Position numbers and translations under genes: made by a program. From contig NZ_OBQD01000002.1 in NCBI RefSeq assembly GCF_900220975.1, forward strand, positions 124,001-188,000: DNA of 64,000 bases, written 5' to 3'. Position 1 is the first letter of the stretch; the number at the start of each line of letters is the position of its first letter. The DNA is from Rhizobium subbaraonis. GTDB lineage: Bacteria; Pseudomonadota; Alphaproteobacteria; Rhizobiales; Rhizobiaceae. This document shows positions 38,475-49,200 of the stretch, in pieces. Below the pieces are notes generated by a model. The model was given only the letters and a program-made list of their open reading frames with translations, had not been told where the DNA came from and did not search any database.

Positions 38475-39175
38475 CACGGTGGATAGGGATAGTATCCGCA
38501 GGGGGGCGGCGCGTAGTAGTATGGCCGGTAGCCGGCAGCCGCGGCGGCTCCGATCGCTGCGCCCGCAGCCAGCCCCGCCCCATAATAGGCACCGGGGTGG
38601 GCATACCAGCCGCCATGCCACACCGGTCCGTGCCGCCACGCGCCACCGGCAACGACGGCCCCTCCGTAGGGTCCGCGGGCGGCAAACCAGTCGATGAACA
38701 GCGACGCAGGGCCATCCGCGCTACCCAGTGCACCCTCGAGAACCGACACTTCGAAAGTCAGCGCCTTTCCCTCCAGCTTCGGCGACCTAAGCACCACGAC
38801 GGCATCCTCGACGCCTTTGCCGTCCGGGCTCAATACGGAGATCGTTGCATTGGGCGGGTCCTTGGCGAAACTGTCCTTGCCCTCGTCCCACTGCTTGATG
38901 AACTCCGTGGTCGCGACATGGCCGGCGGCGCGAACGGGGCGATCGGCGAACACGATCGTGCTGGCACCGACGTCGCTCATCGTCAGCTTGCCGTCCGCAA
39001 GCGTCGCGCCTGCGGAATTGATCACGGCCAGCGAGGGAACCATCTGCTGTGAACGGGTCGCGCCGACGGTTTTTTGCGCCGGTGCGGATATGGCGTCCTG
39101 CGCTGCGGCGACACCGGAAAGGGCAAATGCGCCTGCGAACATGGCGACTGAAAGAACATGGCTTCTGATCGTCAT
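38468..39175 (-). CDS. Secreted protein with Gly/Tyr/Pro-rich C-terminus
   Basis: The 235-residue protein has a signal peptide (cleavage after GVAAAQ). A conserved domain follows (DVGASTIVFADRPVRAAGHV, EFIKQWDEGKDSFAKDPPNA). The last 70 residues are rich in Gly, Ala, Tyr and Pro, ending with YPYPPCY. I know similar domains in uncharacterised exported proteins, without a function. ATG 39175 follows GGAGGG; an upstream start at 39358 would destroy the signal peptide. Its stop overlaps the end of the convergent ampR gene by seven bases. Confidence 0.8.
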   Translation of the reverse strand: MTIRSHVLSVAMFAGAFALSGVAAAQDAISAPAQKTVGATRSQQMVPSLAVINSAGATLADGKLTMSDVGASTIVFADRPVRAAGHVATTEFIKQWDEGKDSFAKDPPNATISVLSPDGKGVEDAVVVLRSPKLEGKALTFEVSVLEGALGSADGPASLFIDWFAARGPYGGAVVAGGAWRHGPVWHGGWYAHPGAYYGAGLAAGAAIGAAAAAGYRPYYYAPPPCGYYPYPPCY

Positions 39176-39636
39176 TCTCAAACTCCCTCCGTTTACCGCC
39201 GGCGAAAGCAAAGACCGCGAACGAGACTGCCGCCTGCGGTCGAAGTCGACTTGCCGCAACCGTTTGCGCACGGGGTCGGCCTTTGCGATCGGGCGAAGAT
39301 TGTGCACGCAATGAATGGTCTGGCTGCAGAACTCTGGACGACTTCGCAGTCTCCGCACAGGCGGCGGTCGAAGTACCAGCGGAACTCTACGCGAAGGAAT
39401 ATAAGCTGTAAATCATATAAGGGGCGTCGGGATATTCTTCATCCAAACTTGCCCCGCCGGAAGAACTGCGCGATAACTCCGCACCCATTCTGTCGAGGTC
39501 AGCCGGAACCTTTGCCATTCTTTTGCCATTGCAGGGCCGTGCGCTCGCCGCTCACGCCGCGGTGGCAAGAGACCGCCCGGAGCAGCCCGCAACAGGTCTG
39601 TCGTCGGCAGTCGCTTTAAGCACGAGGAGAACGAAC
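39176..39636. other. 461-base region without a convincing gene
   Basis: This divergent promoter region separates the secreted protein gene from the AGE epimerase gene. It contains an AT-rich stretch near 39399-39421 (GAATATAAGCTG, ATCATATAAG) and two direct copies of TTTGCCATT (39511-39519 and 39522-39530). No open frame in it has a credible start and codon pattern. Confidence 0.5.
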
Positions 39637-40872
39637 ATGGGTTTGAATGGACAGCTATCCTGGCGCGAGCGCCCCTATCATCGCGCATGGCTGTGGGATC
39701 AGGCGAACCGCCTTTTCGATTTCTTCCAGAACCGCGCCTTCAACCCCAATGGCGGCTTCTACGAACTCGATGGCGACGGACGTCCGATCAATCCCGGAAA
39801 TCCGATCAGGGGCATCCATTCGACGGCCCGCATGGTTCACTGCTTCTCGATCGGCAGCCTGCTCGGCCGGCCCGGTTCGAACGACATCGTCGACCACGGC
39901 ATGAAGTATCTCTGGGAGAAGCACCGGGATGCCGAGCGCGGCGGTTATCACTGGTCGCTCGACAATTCCGGCCTGCTTGACGCCACCAAGCAGGGTTATG
40001 GGCACGCCTTCGTGCTGCTTGCCGCCTCCAGTGCCAAGGTGGCGGGACATCCCGACGCCGACCGGATGATCGCGGATATCACCGAGATCCTGAATTCCCG
40101 GTTCTGGGAGGAACAGCACGGAGCCATCGCCGAGGAATTCGGCGCCGACTGGTCGCCCGTGCCGGGCTATCGCGGCCAGAATTCCAACATGCACCTGACG
40201 GAAGCGCTGATGGCCGCCTTCGAGGCCACCGGCGATACAGGCTACCTCAGGAAGGCCGAACGCATCGCCGATCTCCTCATCCGCCGGCGGGCCGGCGAGA
40301 ACGGCTTTCGCGTGCCCGAGCATTTCGACGAAAGCTGGACGCTGGACAAGGATTACAAGGGCAACGAGATGTTCCGCCCTTCCGGCACCACGCCAGGCCA
40401 TTGGCTGGAATGGGCACGTCTGGTGCTGCAACTGTGGGCGCTCGGCGGCAGGAAGCACGACTGGATGCCGGAGGCCGCAAAGGCGCTGTTCGCCCAGTCG
40501 ATCGCACTTGGATGGGACAAGGACAAGGGCGGCTTCTTCTACACGCTCGACTGGAACGACGAGCCGGCAAGGCGCGAGAAGCTCTGGTGGCCGATGGCTG
40601 AAGGCGCCGCCGCCGCCGCCTTCCTGTGCGAACACCTGCCGAGCGACTTCCACGAAACATGGTATCGCAAGATCTGGGACGGCATCTCCGGACACTTCAT
40701 AGACGGCGATCGCGGCGGTTGGCACCAAGAACTCACTGAAGACCTCGCGCCGAGCTACACGCTGTTTGCCGGCAAGGACGACATCTACCACGCCCTGCAG
40801 GCCTGCCTCGTCCCGCTCTATCCAGCGACCGGCAGCCTGACCAAGGGCATCCTCGAGGCGAACCGCGTGTAA
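39637..40872 (+). CDS. AGE-family (N-acylglucosamine 2-epimerase / mannose isomerase-like) protein
   Basis: The 411-residue (alpha/alpha)6-barrel protein has the family motifs STARMVHCF, GYHWSL, KQGYGHAFVL, NSNMHLTEALMAA and PGHWLEWARL. The conserved histidines of the sugar isomerase group are present. Members interconvert aldoses and ketoses (mannose isomerase, YihS) or epimerise N-acylglucosamine. The sequence favours the isomerase group. ATG 39637 has CGAGGAGA upstream. Confidence 0.87.
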   Translation: MGLNGQLSWRERPYHRAWLWDQANRLFDFFQNRAFNPNGGFYELDGDGRPINPGNPIRGIHSTARMVHCFSIGSLLGRPGSNDIVDHGMKYLWEKHRDAERGGYHWSLDNSGLLDATKQGYGHAFVLLAASSAKVAGHPDADRMIADITEILNSRFWEEQHGAIAEEFGADWSPVPGYRGQNSNMHLTEALMAAFEATGDTGYLRKAERIADLLIRRRAGENGFRVPEHFDESWTLDKDYKGNEMFRPSGTTPGHWLEWARLVLQLWALGGRKHDWMPEAAKALFAQSIALGWDKDKGGFFYTLDWNDEPARREKLWWPMAEGAAAAAFLCEHLPSDFHETWYRKIWDGISGHFIDGDRGGWHQELTEDLAPSYTLFAGKDDIYHALQACLVPLYPATGSLTKGILEANRV

Positions 40873-40972
40873 AGCGGCCCTGCCCGACAGCGCTCGTCAT
40901 CGACGAAAAGCGGCGCGAGGTGAACATCCCGCGCCGCGCCCGACACACAGTTCATCGCCAATGGCAGGCCTT

Positions 40973-40997
40973 CCCCGGCGGAAATTCGCAGCCGGGG
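40973..40997. terminator. Stem-loop between convergent AGE and FtsK-like genes
   Basis: A stem CCCCGGC / GCCGGGG with an 11-base loop lies in the gap between two converging genes. It has no T-tract. Confidence 0.4.
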
Positions 40998-41014
40998 CCG
41001 CTCACGCCGGGGCG

Positions 41015-43876
41015 TCAGTCCTCGTCGTCGGCCATTTCCATCGGCGTGGTGCTGTCACGGCTGCCGCCACTCAGGATCTCGCGCTTGCCGACGTGATTTG
41101 CAGGCCCGACCAGACCGTCGCGCTCCATGCGCTCCACCAGCGAGGCGGCGCGGTTGTAGCCGATCGAAAGCCGCCGCTGGATATAGGAGGTCGAGCATTT
41201 GCGGTCGCGCTGGACGACCTTGATCGCCTTTTCATAGAGATCGTTGCCATCATCCTCGGCCATCGCCGTCTTGTCGAACACGGCGGTATCTTCCGGCTCG
41301 GCCGCATCCTCCTCCTCGGCGTCTTCCGTAACGGTGCCGAGATATTCCGGCCGCCCCTGCGTCTTCAGGTGCGCCACGACGGCCTCGACCTCGGAATCCG
41401 AGACAAACGGACCATGCACGCGGGCGATGCGGCCGCCGCCGATCATGTGCAGCATGTCGCCCTGCCCGAGCAGGTGCTCGGCTCCCTGCTCGCCGAGGAT
41501 GGTGCGGCTGTCAATCTTCGACGTGACCTGGAAGGAGATGCGGGTCGGGAAGTTCGCCTTGATGGTGCCCGTGATGACGTCGACCGAGGGACGCTGCGTC
41601 GCCATGATCAGGTGGATGCCGGCGGCGCGCGCCATCTGCGCCAGACGCTGGATCGCCCCTTCGATCTCCTTGCCCGCCACCATCATCAGGTCGGCCATCT
41701 CGTCGACGATGACGACGATGTAGGGCATCGGGGTGAGATCCATCTCCTCCTGTTCGTAGAGCGGCTCTCCGGTCGAGCGGTCGAAGCCCTTCTGCACGTC
41801 GCACATCACGGTCTCGCCCTTGGCGCGGGCAGCGGCCGCCCTGGCGTTGAAGCCATCGATGTTGCGCACGCCGAGACGGGACATCTTGCGATAGCGGTCC
41901 TCCATCTCGCGCACCGCCCATTTCAGCGCCATCACCGCCTTCTTCGGGTCGGTCACGACGGGGGTCAGCAGGTGCGGGATGCCGTCATAGACGGAAAGTT
42001 CCAGCATCTTCGGATCGACCATGATCAGGCGGCATTCCTCCGGCTTCAGCCGGTAGAGCAGCGACAGGATCATGGTGTTGATCGCGACCGACTTGCCAGA
42101 ACCGGTGGTGCCGGCAACCAGCAGGTGCGGCATCTTGGCGAGTTCGGCGATGACAGGCTCGCCGCCGATGGTCTTGCCCAGGCAGACGGCGAGCTTGAAC
42201 TTCGTCTCCCAGTAGCTCTCGCACTCGATGAGTTCGCGGAAATAGACGGTTTCGCGCACCGCATTCGGCAGTTCGATGCCGATCACGTTCCGGCCGGGAA
42301 CGACGGCAACGCGAGCCGAAAGCGCCGACATCGATCGGGCGATGTCGTCGGCGAGCCCGATGACACGCGAGGACTTCACGCCCGGTGCCGGCTCGAATTC
42401 ATAAAGCGTGACGACCGGGCCGGGCCGCACGTCGATGATCTCGCCCTTGACGCCGAAATCCTCGAGGATGCTTTCCAGAAGGCCGGCGCTCTGTTCGAGC
42501 GCTTCCTGCGTCATCGTGTGCGCCTGCTCGCCGGTCGGCTGCTGCAACAGGTCCACGGGCGGGAACTCGTAGTCGGGATTGCTGTCGACAGCGGCAAACA
42601 GCCCGGAACGGGCCAACGACCGCGAAGTGGTGGAAATCGGCTTCGGCGCGGCTTCGACAGTGGCTGGAACAGCCGGCTCGGCCGGCAATGCCGCCGGCAC
42701 TTCGTCGGCTGGCATGGCTTCGGCCGGCTGGACATCCACCACCGGGGTCTGATCGCCGATCGAGATCGTGCTGACCGACGTCGGCCAGACCGTGCCCAGC
42801 CGGAATGCGGCAAGCAACGGCAGCGCAGAAAGCGGTGTGTATCCCGGAAGCGTCGCAGCCTCGTCCGCCCCTGCAATGGCGGCAGGCTTCTGCTGGGCCA
42901 CGGCTGCTGCCGGGCTCGCAACGGCCGCCTTTACCGGGCTTTGTGCTGCAGCGACGGCTTCAGGTCGCGCGAGCGGCCGGGAATTTACCGTGGCGCGAGC
43001 GACCGGCACCGACGGCGCCTGGCGCCCCGCCATTTCTGCAACTGGGATGGTTGCCTCCGGTACTGCGTCAGCACGCCCGTTGCGTCCGCGAATGCTGACC
43101 TCGCGGTACAGCGACGGCGTGGTGTCGGCGGCAGCGCGGAAGGTCGGAAGGACTTTCCGTTCGGCCGCGGCAAGCGGCGACAGGTCGACGTCGAGGCTCA
43201 TCGTTTCGAAAAGGACGTGGTCGGATAGATGCAGCCCGAATGCGTGAGGAGTGCCAGCCGCCGCGACAGCGGACGGAGCCGGATCGGCAGGGCCGGCAAC
43301 CGCCAGCCGTGCTTCTAGAGGAGCGGCGATGCGCACCTGCTCCTGGCTGGCCTGAGCCATTTCCCGCTTCAGGCGCAGATAAAGCGCCAGCGCGCCGGCA
43401 TTGCCGTCACTGCCTTCTTCAGGCGGAACGGACCTTGCAGCGGCCGTACGCCCGGTTGCAGCCGACGCTTCCCCCACGCCTGCGCCTTCGATCCTGCGCA
43501 TCGCGTCCCCGTCGATGTCCGCGCGCGCCTCGACGGCAGGTGCTGCAGGGCCGGACACTGCGGGCGCTTCTTCCACGACGGGTGTTTCAGATTGCACCTG
43601 GACCTCGACAGTCTCGTTTGCCTCTTCCTGCTTCTGCGGAGCAGGTTCGGCCTGTTTGCGTGAATAGGCGCTTTCGGGCGTGCGCGTGAAACGAACGTTC
43701 GGTCCGAGAATGAACGCGCTTTGCCAGGCCGGCAGGGCCGCGTCTGCTTTGACCTCGCCTGTGACCGTCATTCCCGGAAGCGTGACGTGCGGTGTCGGCC
43801 GCTGCTGCGGACCTTCGGTGTCGCCGCTTGCGACTTGGTCATGGGCGATAGGCGAAATCGTTCGGGAAAGACGCAT
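41015..43876 (-). CDS. FtsK/SpoIIIE-type DNA translocase without N-terminal membrane domain
   Basis: The 953-residue protein has a long low-complexity Ala/Pro/Glu-rich N-terminal half with no transmembrane segment. The FtsK motor follows: Walker A GTTGSGKS (Lys about residue 595) and Walker B ([14 protein letters not shown]). The C-terminal gamma winged helix ([20 protein letters not shown]) recognises KOPS-like sites in FtsK. The lack of membrane helices separates it from the divisome FtsK; it may be a second, soluble translocase. ATG 43876 is preceded by AGGT; an upstream start at 44032 is possible but crosses an AT-rich promoter-like segment. Confidence 0.88.
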   Translation of the reverse strand: MRLSRTISPIAHDQVASGDTEGPQQRPTPHVTLPGMTVTGEVKADAALPAWQSAFILGPNVRFTRTPESAYSRKQAEPAPQKQEEANETVEVQVQSETPVVEEAPAVSGPAAPAVEARADIDGDAMRRIEGAGVGEASAATGRTAAARSVPPEEGSDGNAGALALYLRLKREMAQASQEQVRIAAPLEARLAVAGPADPAPSAVAAAGTPHAFGLHLSDHVLFETMSLDVDLSPLAAAERKVLPTFRAAADTTPSLYREVSIRGRNGRADAVPEATIPVAEMAGRQAPSVPVARATVNSRPLARPEAVAAAQSPVKAAVASPAAAVAQQKPAAIAGADEAATLPGYTPLSALPLLAAFRLGTVWPTSVSTISIGDQTPVVDVQPAEAMPADEVPAALPAEPAVPATVEAAPKPISTTSRSLARSGLFAAVDSNPDYEFPPVDLLQQPTGEQAHTMTQEALEQSAGLLESILEDFGVKGEIIDVRPGPVVTLYEFEPAPGVKSSRVIGLADDIARSMSALSARVAVVPGRNVIGIELPNAVRETVYFRELIECESYWETKFKLAVCLGKTIGGEPVIAELAKMPHLLVAGTTGSGKSVAINTMILSLLYRLKPEECRLIMVDPKMLELSVYDGIPHLLTPVVTDPKKAVMALKWAVREMEDRYRKMSRLGVRNIDGFNARAAAARAKGETVMCDVQKGFDRSTGEPLYEQEEMDLTPMPYIVVIVDEMADLMMVAGKEIEGAIQRLAQMARAAGIHLIMATQRPSVDVITGTIKANFPTRISFQVTSKIDSRTILGEQGAEHLLGQGDMLHMIGGGRIARVHGPFVSDSEVEAVVAHLKTQGRPEYLGTVTEDAEEEDAAEPEDTAVFDKTAMAEDDGNDLYEKAIKVVQRDRKCSTSYIQRRLSIGYNRAASLVERMERDGLVGPANHVGKREILSGGSRDSTTPMEMADDED

Positions 43877-44251
43877 GGAAACCTGCAACGCTGGAACTGG
43901 CGGGAAGCCGTGAAAACCCCTGCCTTGGGAATAGAAAATAAAGGTTAACAGCCCCTTTCCGCGGCAGCCGATTTGGGCATCCACTGCGCCTTGCGCAGCG
44001 CGGAACAGAGAGTGAAAATTTCTATTTATCAATATCTTAGAAGAATTCCCGGGTCAGCAAGGGAATCTGCCGAGCATGGAATTCGCATCCCCACCGTCAA
44101 TGCTGCGTCCATTCGGCCGAAGATCAGAGAAGAAGCAGTTTTTTAACCAGCGAAAGAACATCGTTGAAGGGGAACGTCGGCCTTTGGGGGGCGCTTCGTG
44201 CTGGCAATCGGTATGGTCGTTCTTGCGGAAGAACAAGTGGAGGAACGTCGG
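43877..44251. other. 375-base region without a convincing gene
   Basis: This stretch holds the AT-rich upstream region of the FtsK-like gene (ATTTATCAATATCTTAGAA near 44024-44042) and a small hairpin CTGCGC-CTT-GCGCAG (43984-43998). Several short overlapping frames exist on both strands, but none shows a family signature. Confidence 0.5.
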
Positions 44252-44470
44252 TCAGATGCTCGTGCCGAACGGGCACAGGTGCAGGCTTCCCGGAACGGCG
44301 AGCAGCAGGGGTACATGCCATGCAAGGGCGATGTAGAAAAGCGCGCGCCTGCGGGCGTTCAGCGCATCCTTGCGCAATTGCCCCATCTGCTCCTGCAGCT
44401 CGAAGAACGGGCCGCCGCGGTAGGCGAGGTAGTCCTGGATATCGCTGGATTCCACTGCACTGCCCGCCAT
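44252..44470 (-). pseudogene. Truncated N-terminal fragment of a membrane protein family (72 aa)
   Basis: The frame starts with ATG 44470 and reads SDIQDYLAYRGGPFFELQEQ, followed by a basic segment and one hydrophobic helix (ALFYIALAWHVPLLLAV), then stops after CPFGTSI. Rhizobial multi-helix membrane proteins that begin with the same YRGGPFFELQ motif are about four times longer. The gene therefore looks cut after its first helix. A functional short protein cannot be excluded. Confidence 0.5.
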
Positions 44471-44580
44471 CACGGCGTCCCCCCGACCCCGATCTGCACG
44501 CACTGGACGTTCAGTTCCCGTGGGGATGATAGAGCATGGATCCAATAATGCGGAACGGATTTTCGGAGTGCGCGGATGTG

Positions 44581-45195
44581 TCAGCCATCGCCCACAAGAT
44601 CGAGGATGAGCTGGTGGATGTTGCCGCCGTTGCTCAGTTCGGCACGGTCGAAATCGCGGCTGCGCTGCCTTTGCGCCTGCGAGAGTTCGCCGAGCCTCTG
44701 CGTCAGGACCTTGCGGATCTTGCGGCAATCGGGGTCGTCAGCCACCGTCAGCCCCACCGAATAGGCCTCGATCTGCCTGACCATGTCCTCGATAATGTCG
44801 CCATGGATCTTCTCATGCGCCCGCACGCCGGCGAGGAAGGTATCCCAGCGTTCTCCGAGCGCCCCCTTGGGTCGGGGCGTTGGTTTCGGCAGCATGTAGG
44901 TGATGATCAACTTCGGCCGCGCAGACGACAGCACGCAGCCTCCCTCCCGCGGCTCGTATTTTCGCGACCACGTCAGCTTGAAATCGGTAAAGGCGATGGC
45001 GCGGCCGACGCCGACCTTCGGCCCGTGCTCGCCGATGGAGCGATAAAGTTCCATCCCGGTCGCGCCGCTGACCGCATAGGTCTTCACCTGTTCGACGGGC
45101 TTCCAATCCGCATGCGCAAGCATCGGCGAGAGCAGGACGAAACCGGCCAGAAAGCCGCTCAGGGCGCGTGGGTTCACGAAATTCTCCAGGGACAT
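44581..45195 (-). CDS. DUF922 family protein, putative secreted Zn-peptidase
   Basis: The 204-residue protein has a signal peptide (ending LAHA) and a DUF922 domain. A zinc-peptidase-like HEKIH motif is present at residues 127-131. The first part (TYAVSGATGMELYRSI) is conserved among DUF922 proteins. Activity is unproven. It is on the same strand as the truncated fragment and lies just downstream of an SDR gene. Confidence 0.82.
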   Translation of the reverse strand: MSLENFVNPRALSGFLAGFVLLSPMLAHADWKPVEQVKTYAVSGATGMELYRSIGEHGPKVGVGRAIAFTDFKLTWSRKYEPREGGCVLSSARPKLIITYMLPKPTPRPKGALGERWDTFLAGVRAHEKIHGDIIEDMVRQIEAYSVGLTVADDPDCRKIRKVLTQRLGELSQAQRQRSRDFDRAELSNGGNIHQLILDLVGDG

Positions 45196-45215
45196 GAGTT
45201 CTCTGCCGATTGTGC

Positions 45216-45920
45216 TCAGACAGAACGCATCAGCCCGCCATCGACGCGGATGTTCTGGCCGGTGATGTAGCCTGCCCCTTCGGAAACGAGGAAGGCGACC
45301 GTAGCGGCGATCTCGGCACTCGTGCCGTAGCGCTGCATCGGAACGCCGGCGCGCCGCTCCTCGGTCGCCGGCAGGCTGTCGATCCAGCCGGGCAAGACGT
45401 TGTTCATGCGAACGTTGTCAGCGGCGTAGGTGTCGGCAAAGAGCTTGGTATAGGCGGCAAGCCCGGCCCGAAAGACCGCAGAAGTTGGAAACATCGCCGT
45501 CGGCTCGAAAGCCCATGCGGTGGAGATGTTGACGATCGCGCCGGCTTTCTGCGCCTGCATGATCGGCGTGACGAGGCGCGTCGAACGAACGACGTTCATC
45601 AGGTAGACGTCCAGCCCCTTGTGCCAGTCCTCGTCCGTGATCTCGATGATCGGCGCGCGTGGGCCGTGACCGGCACTGTTGACGAGGACGTCGATGCGGC
45701 CCCAGTTGTGCATGGCCAGGTCCACGAGCCGTTTCAGGTCATCGTTTGACTGGTTCGAACCTGTCACCCCGACCCCACCCAGTTCCTTTGCGAGGGTTTC
45801 TCCCTTGCCGGAAGACGACAGGATGGCCACACGATACCCGTCCGCCGCGAGCCGCCCCGCCACTGCGGCGCCCATGCCGCTGCCACCTGCTGTGATCAGA
45901 GCCACCTTCTCGGTTGCCAT
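45216..45920 (-). CDS. SDR family protein with altered catalytic residues
   Basis: The 234-residue Rossmann protein has ITAGGSGMG (cofactor loop), NSAG and the C-terminal ITGQNIRVDGG of classical SDRs. The catalytic YxxxK is absent: the aligned segment reads TSAVFRAGL, with Ser in place of Tyr and Arg in place of Lys. Related SDR groups with RMNNVLPG share this change and may have non-classical chemistry. ATG 45920 is preceded by GGAAGGAA; the frame is open upstream. It is divergent from the first giant gene. Confidence 0.85.
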   Translation of the reverse strand: MATEKVALITAGGSGMGAAVAGRLAADGYRVAILSSSGKGETLAKELGGVGVTGSNQSNDDLKRLVDLAMHNWGRIDVLVNSAGHGPRAPIIEITDEDWHKGLDVYLMNVVRSTRLVTPIMQAQKAGAIVNISTAWAFEPTAMFPTSAVFRAGLAAYTKLFADTYAADNVRMNNVLPGWIDSLPATEERRAGVPMQRYGTSAEIAATVAFLVSEGAGYITGQNIRVDGGLMRSV

Positions 45921-46041
45921 ATCCGTTCCTTCCCTCTGCCTGCGATGCGTCTGCGGCGCGATCCTATCACTCTCTCCCTCGCGGTCGAGCCTGTCGGCAC
46001 GGCGAGAAGTGGATATTCGGCGAGGCTTGCACCAAAACAAC

Positions 46042-46077
46042 AAATGCTTGCATTGAAGCATTTTATATATCTATAAT
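46042..46077 (+). promoter_or_regulatory. Promoter with inverted repeat upstream of the giant-gene module
   Basis: A -35-like TTGCAT (46048-46053) and a perfect -10 TATAAT (46072-46077) are 18 bases apart. A perfect inverted repeat with arms AAATGCTT (46042-46049) and AAGCATTT (46056-46063) overlaps the -35 box. This suggests repression by a dimeric regulator. The position excludes the TTG at 46077 as start codon. Confidence 0.6.
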
Positions 46078-46208
46078 TGCATCCAGACGGCGACACACGC
46101 CGTCGCAGGCCGTGGAATTTGCCCACTCGCATCCCCGATCCCATGCCGATAACGCGCGTAACGCGTCCATGCAGACTGTTTCAACTCCGCGTGATCAGGG
46201 AGGTCGCC

Positions 46209-49200
46209 TTGGAACGGCTCGCTTTGAGACTTTACCAGATCGCGGCGGGCAAAAAAACGCTCGTGCTGGAAATCAGCCAGAACGGCAACGGCATGAAACG
46301 ACGACCTGTCATCGACAGTGTCGCGTTCGATCATGTTGAACTCTTCGACGGGGAAGAGAGAAAGCTGCGGCTCAGCCTGCAGGTGATGGCCGGAAGATTC
46401 AACTACTACAGGAACACCGACGACCACCTGGCACTGTCGATGACGCTTCCCTTTCCACTGATGCGCCTTACCGCGAACAAGGCACGTCTTGTCACCGACT
46501 GCCACATCAACATTCCGGCCTCCACGATGTTTGCGGGCGACGGCTCGCTCTATGTGCAACTGGCCTATCGAGCAGCGCACGTCGGCGGCGATGCACCCGG
46601 TTCGGGCTACGCAATAGCCAAGTTTTACTCGATCGCCGCACTCGCGGAGGCCCCCGGCCCGCTAGACGGCCGGATATTCGGTACGGACGCACCACCCGCG
46701 TTGAACGGTGACGCGTTCCCGCTGCCTGCCCGACTGTTTCGCGAGGCCCGCCGCATCATCGCGCAGGACATCACTCCGATTGCGCCGAGGCAGAATTTTC
46801 CGAACCCGCGCTCGGTGATGATCCGTCCCGTGGGTATCCGCCGAAACAGCCGGACTTCAAAGTCTCATGAGTTCGTCACTTTCAGCACGCGGTTGCGGAT
46901 CGCACCGGCGAGTGCCGGCACGGCGGGCAATGCGACCATCGTTCTCGACGAGCGGGATCCGGCCCTCGATACCGCGATCGACGTCGCCAAGGGTATCGAA
47001 ATCGAACTGATCCCCGATGTGTTTTCCCCGGCAGCCATCGCCACACCGCAGCCAGCCTCATTCTATCTGCGCGCAGGCCCGTTGCCGCCGCAACCATTCA
47101 CCACGATCTGGAACGAGCGGATCGTACGACCTTATCTCAAGGCCTTGCGAACCATCAACGACGCTTCCGACGTATCGTTCGTTCCCGAATTGCACAACGT
47201 CAGGCCTGCGAAGGACGCCAGCGGCGATTTTGAGGCGCTGTACGATGCCGTGCTGCCGGACATGAGCGGCAATACAGATCCCGAGGAATTGTGTGCCGTC
47301 GCCATCCGGCCGGTCGGCAAAAGCGCCACCTTCCTCGCCGACGCCGTGTTTCCCGGACTTCTGACCCATGCAGGCAAACCGGTGACGCGTGCAGTGAAGG
47401 TGACGGTCGAACGAGCCAGCCTGGCGGAAACCTTTGAGTGGTTCGATGCGCCGCCCGATCCCGCCAAGGCGCCGGAGATCAATGTGAGGATCGAGGCCAA
47501 GGGGACGGACGCCGGCACCGGCGGCCCGCTGCGCATCGGCGCGTTGGATCTCGACGTTCCAGCAGCGATGCACGTCGAGACGGGGTCCTTGGACATCCGT
47601 ATCGCCGCCACGTTCGGTTCGGCCGCGCCAGAGCGGGAGCATTTTGCCACGAAGGCAATGGATCCCAAGAAGAAAAGCGGGCGAGCGCGCCTGCCGCGTG
47701 CCCGAGAAGCAATCCCGCGACTTCGCCTGCGCATCGAGAAGTTCGAATTGCGGGACGCAAGGCCGGGCGCGCAGGACCCTGTTCCCGATGCCGCGCGCGC
47801 CTTCGACGCCGTGCTCCAGGAGCTCGTGACGCCGGATGCCGGCGACGACAAGCGGGCCAGACGGGAGCGACGGATTGCCCGCAATCTGTCGCGCGAGGCG
47901 CCGGTGGTCATCGTCAATTCCTCCGCAAACGGCGGCAATGGGGAAACGCCGTTCTTTTTGCGCGGTGAAGAAACAACCGCCACGAACCGCAATCGCCACC
48001 TCGCCCTGACGCTGCACCGGGCACCCCGTGCTTCCCCGACGCGGCAGAGGACGAAGAAGCGAACGATCGTCGTCGATCCCGAGCCCTTCACCGTAACGAT
48101 GGTGGACGTGCCGACCTTCATTCCGTCGGCAACCGACGCCCAGGAAAACGACGGCGAGATCGCCAATTGGGAACTGTCCGAGAACGGCGGGGCCAAGTGG
48201 GAAGTCGCGGGCGTCACCGAAGGTTTCGACCTTTACTTTACCCCGCAGGCAACAGGCGAAGCCTTCGAAAAGGGCGAACCCTGGCCCTCCATCTCTCCTT
48301 CGGGGTCGGAAGCGGCACTCGACTACCGGCTCGGCACCGTGTCGCGGCTGGCGCTGTCGTCGTCCTACTATCGCCAGCGGTATGCGGAAGCGCCCTGGAA
48401 CGTCCGCCGTGTGCTGGGCTTTGCCGGCGAGCGTGCGCCCGGAGCCGGACTGCGAACAGCGCGGATGGAGTTTCTGTACGGGCTCGCGGGCCGGATGACG
48501 ACCGCGGGGTTGCGGCTCGCCGAGCAGGGCGCCCGTATCGGCGCCATCCGGGATCCGCTGCCCGCCCGCCCAGCCGGCATCCGGCGGCGGCTGGCCGCGG
48601 CGAGCAGTGGCACCTCCACCTCGGCGCAACCGCTCGTCGAGGCGGAGCTCTACGATCGTTTCCGCGACCTCTGCGCCTCTTTCGCCAAACTCTACGGCAC
48701 GCGGCTCGCCGCATTCGAGGTTTATCGGGAGGGGAGCGATGCGCCGCTGTCGGTGGAGGAGAAGGTCGCCTTCGAGCTTCGCGACGATGCGGACCTGGAC
48801 CGGGAACCGTGGAACCCGGAAAGCCCCTCGGCCGGCTTGAGGGGCGGCGCGACACGCGGCTTCGAATCGAGGAACATCTTCGAAGAGGTCGTGAAGCAAC
48901 CGCGCAGCACGCGCGGCCAGATCGTTCAGCCCGGCTTCTCCGCCCTTGGCGGTTCGGGCTTCGTCCGGGCCTTCTTCGCACACGACAAGACACGCATCGT
49001 CTCCGACACGAATTTCGGACGAACGGAGACCTACAGCGTCGAACGGATCGGTCGCATCGGCGTCTTCTGGAACATCGCCAAACACGTCATCGTCTATGAG
49101 CGAACGGTACTGCCGCATGATCAATTCGCCGGGCAGCAGGCGGGCCAGCATTTCGGGCGACCGATCGTCCGCAAGGCGGCCGAATACATCGACATCATCC

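Noticed and set aside
37529-39052. 507-residue plus-strand frame covering ampR and the secreted protein gene
   Set aside because: It overlaps two well-supported genes in other frames and is Arg-rich without domains.
40961-43228. 755-residue plus-strand frame opposite the FtsK-like gene
   Set aside because: It is antisense to clear Walker motifs, and its composition (Arg/His/Asp-rich) is typical of shadow frames.
44198-44548. 116-residue plus-strand frame near the truncated membrane protein
   Set aside because: Its translation is the antisense of the YRGGPFFELQ fragment, and it has no ribosome-binding site.
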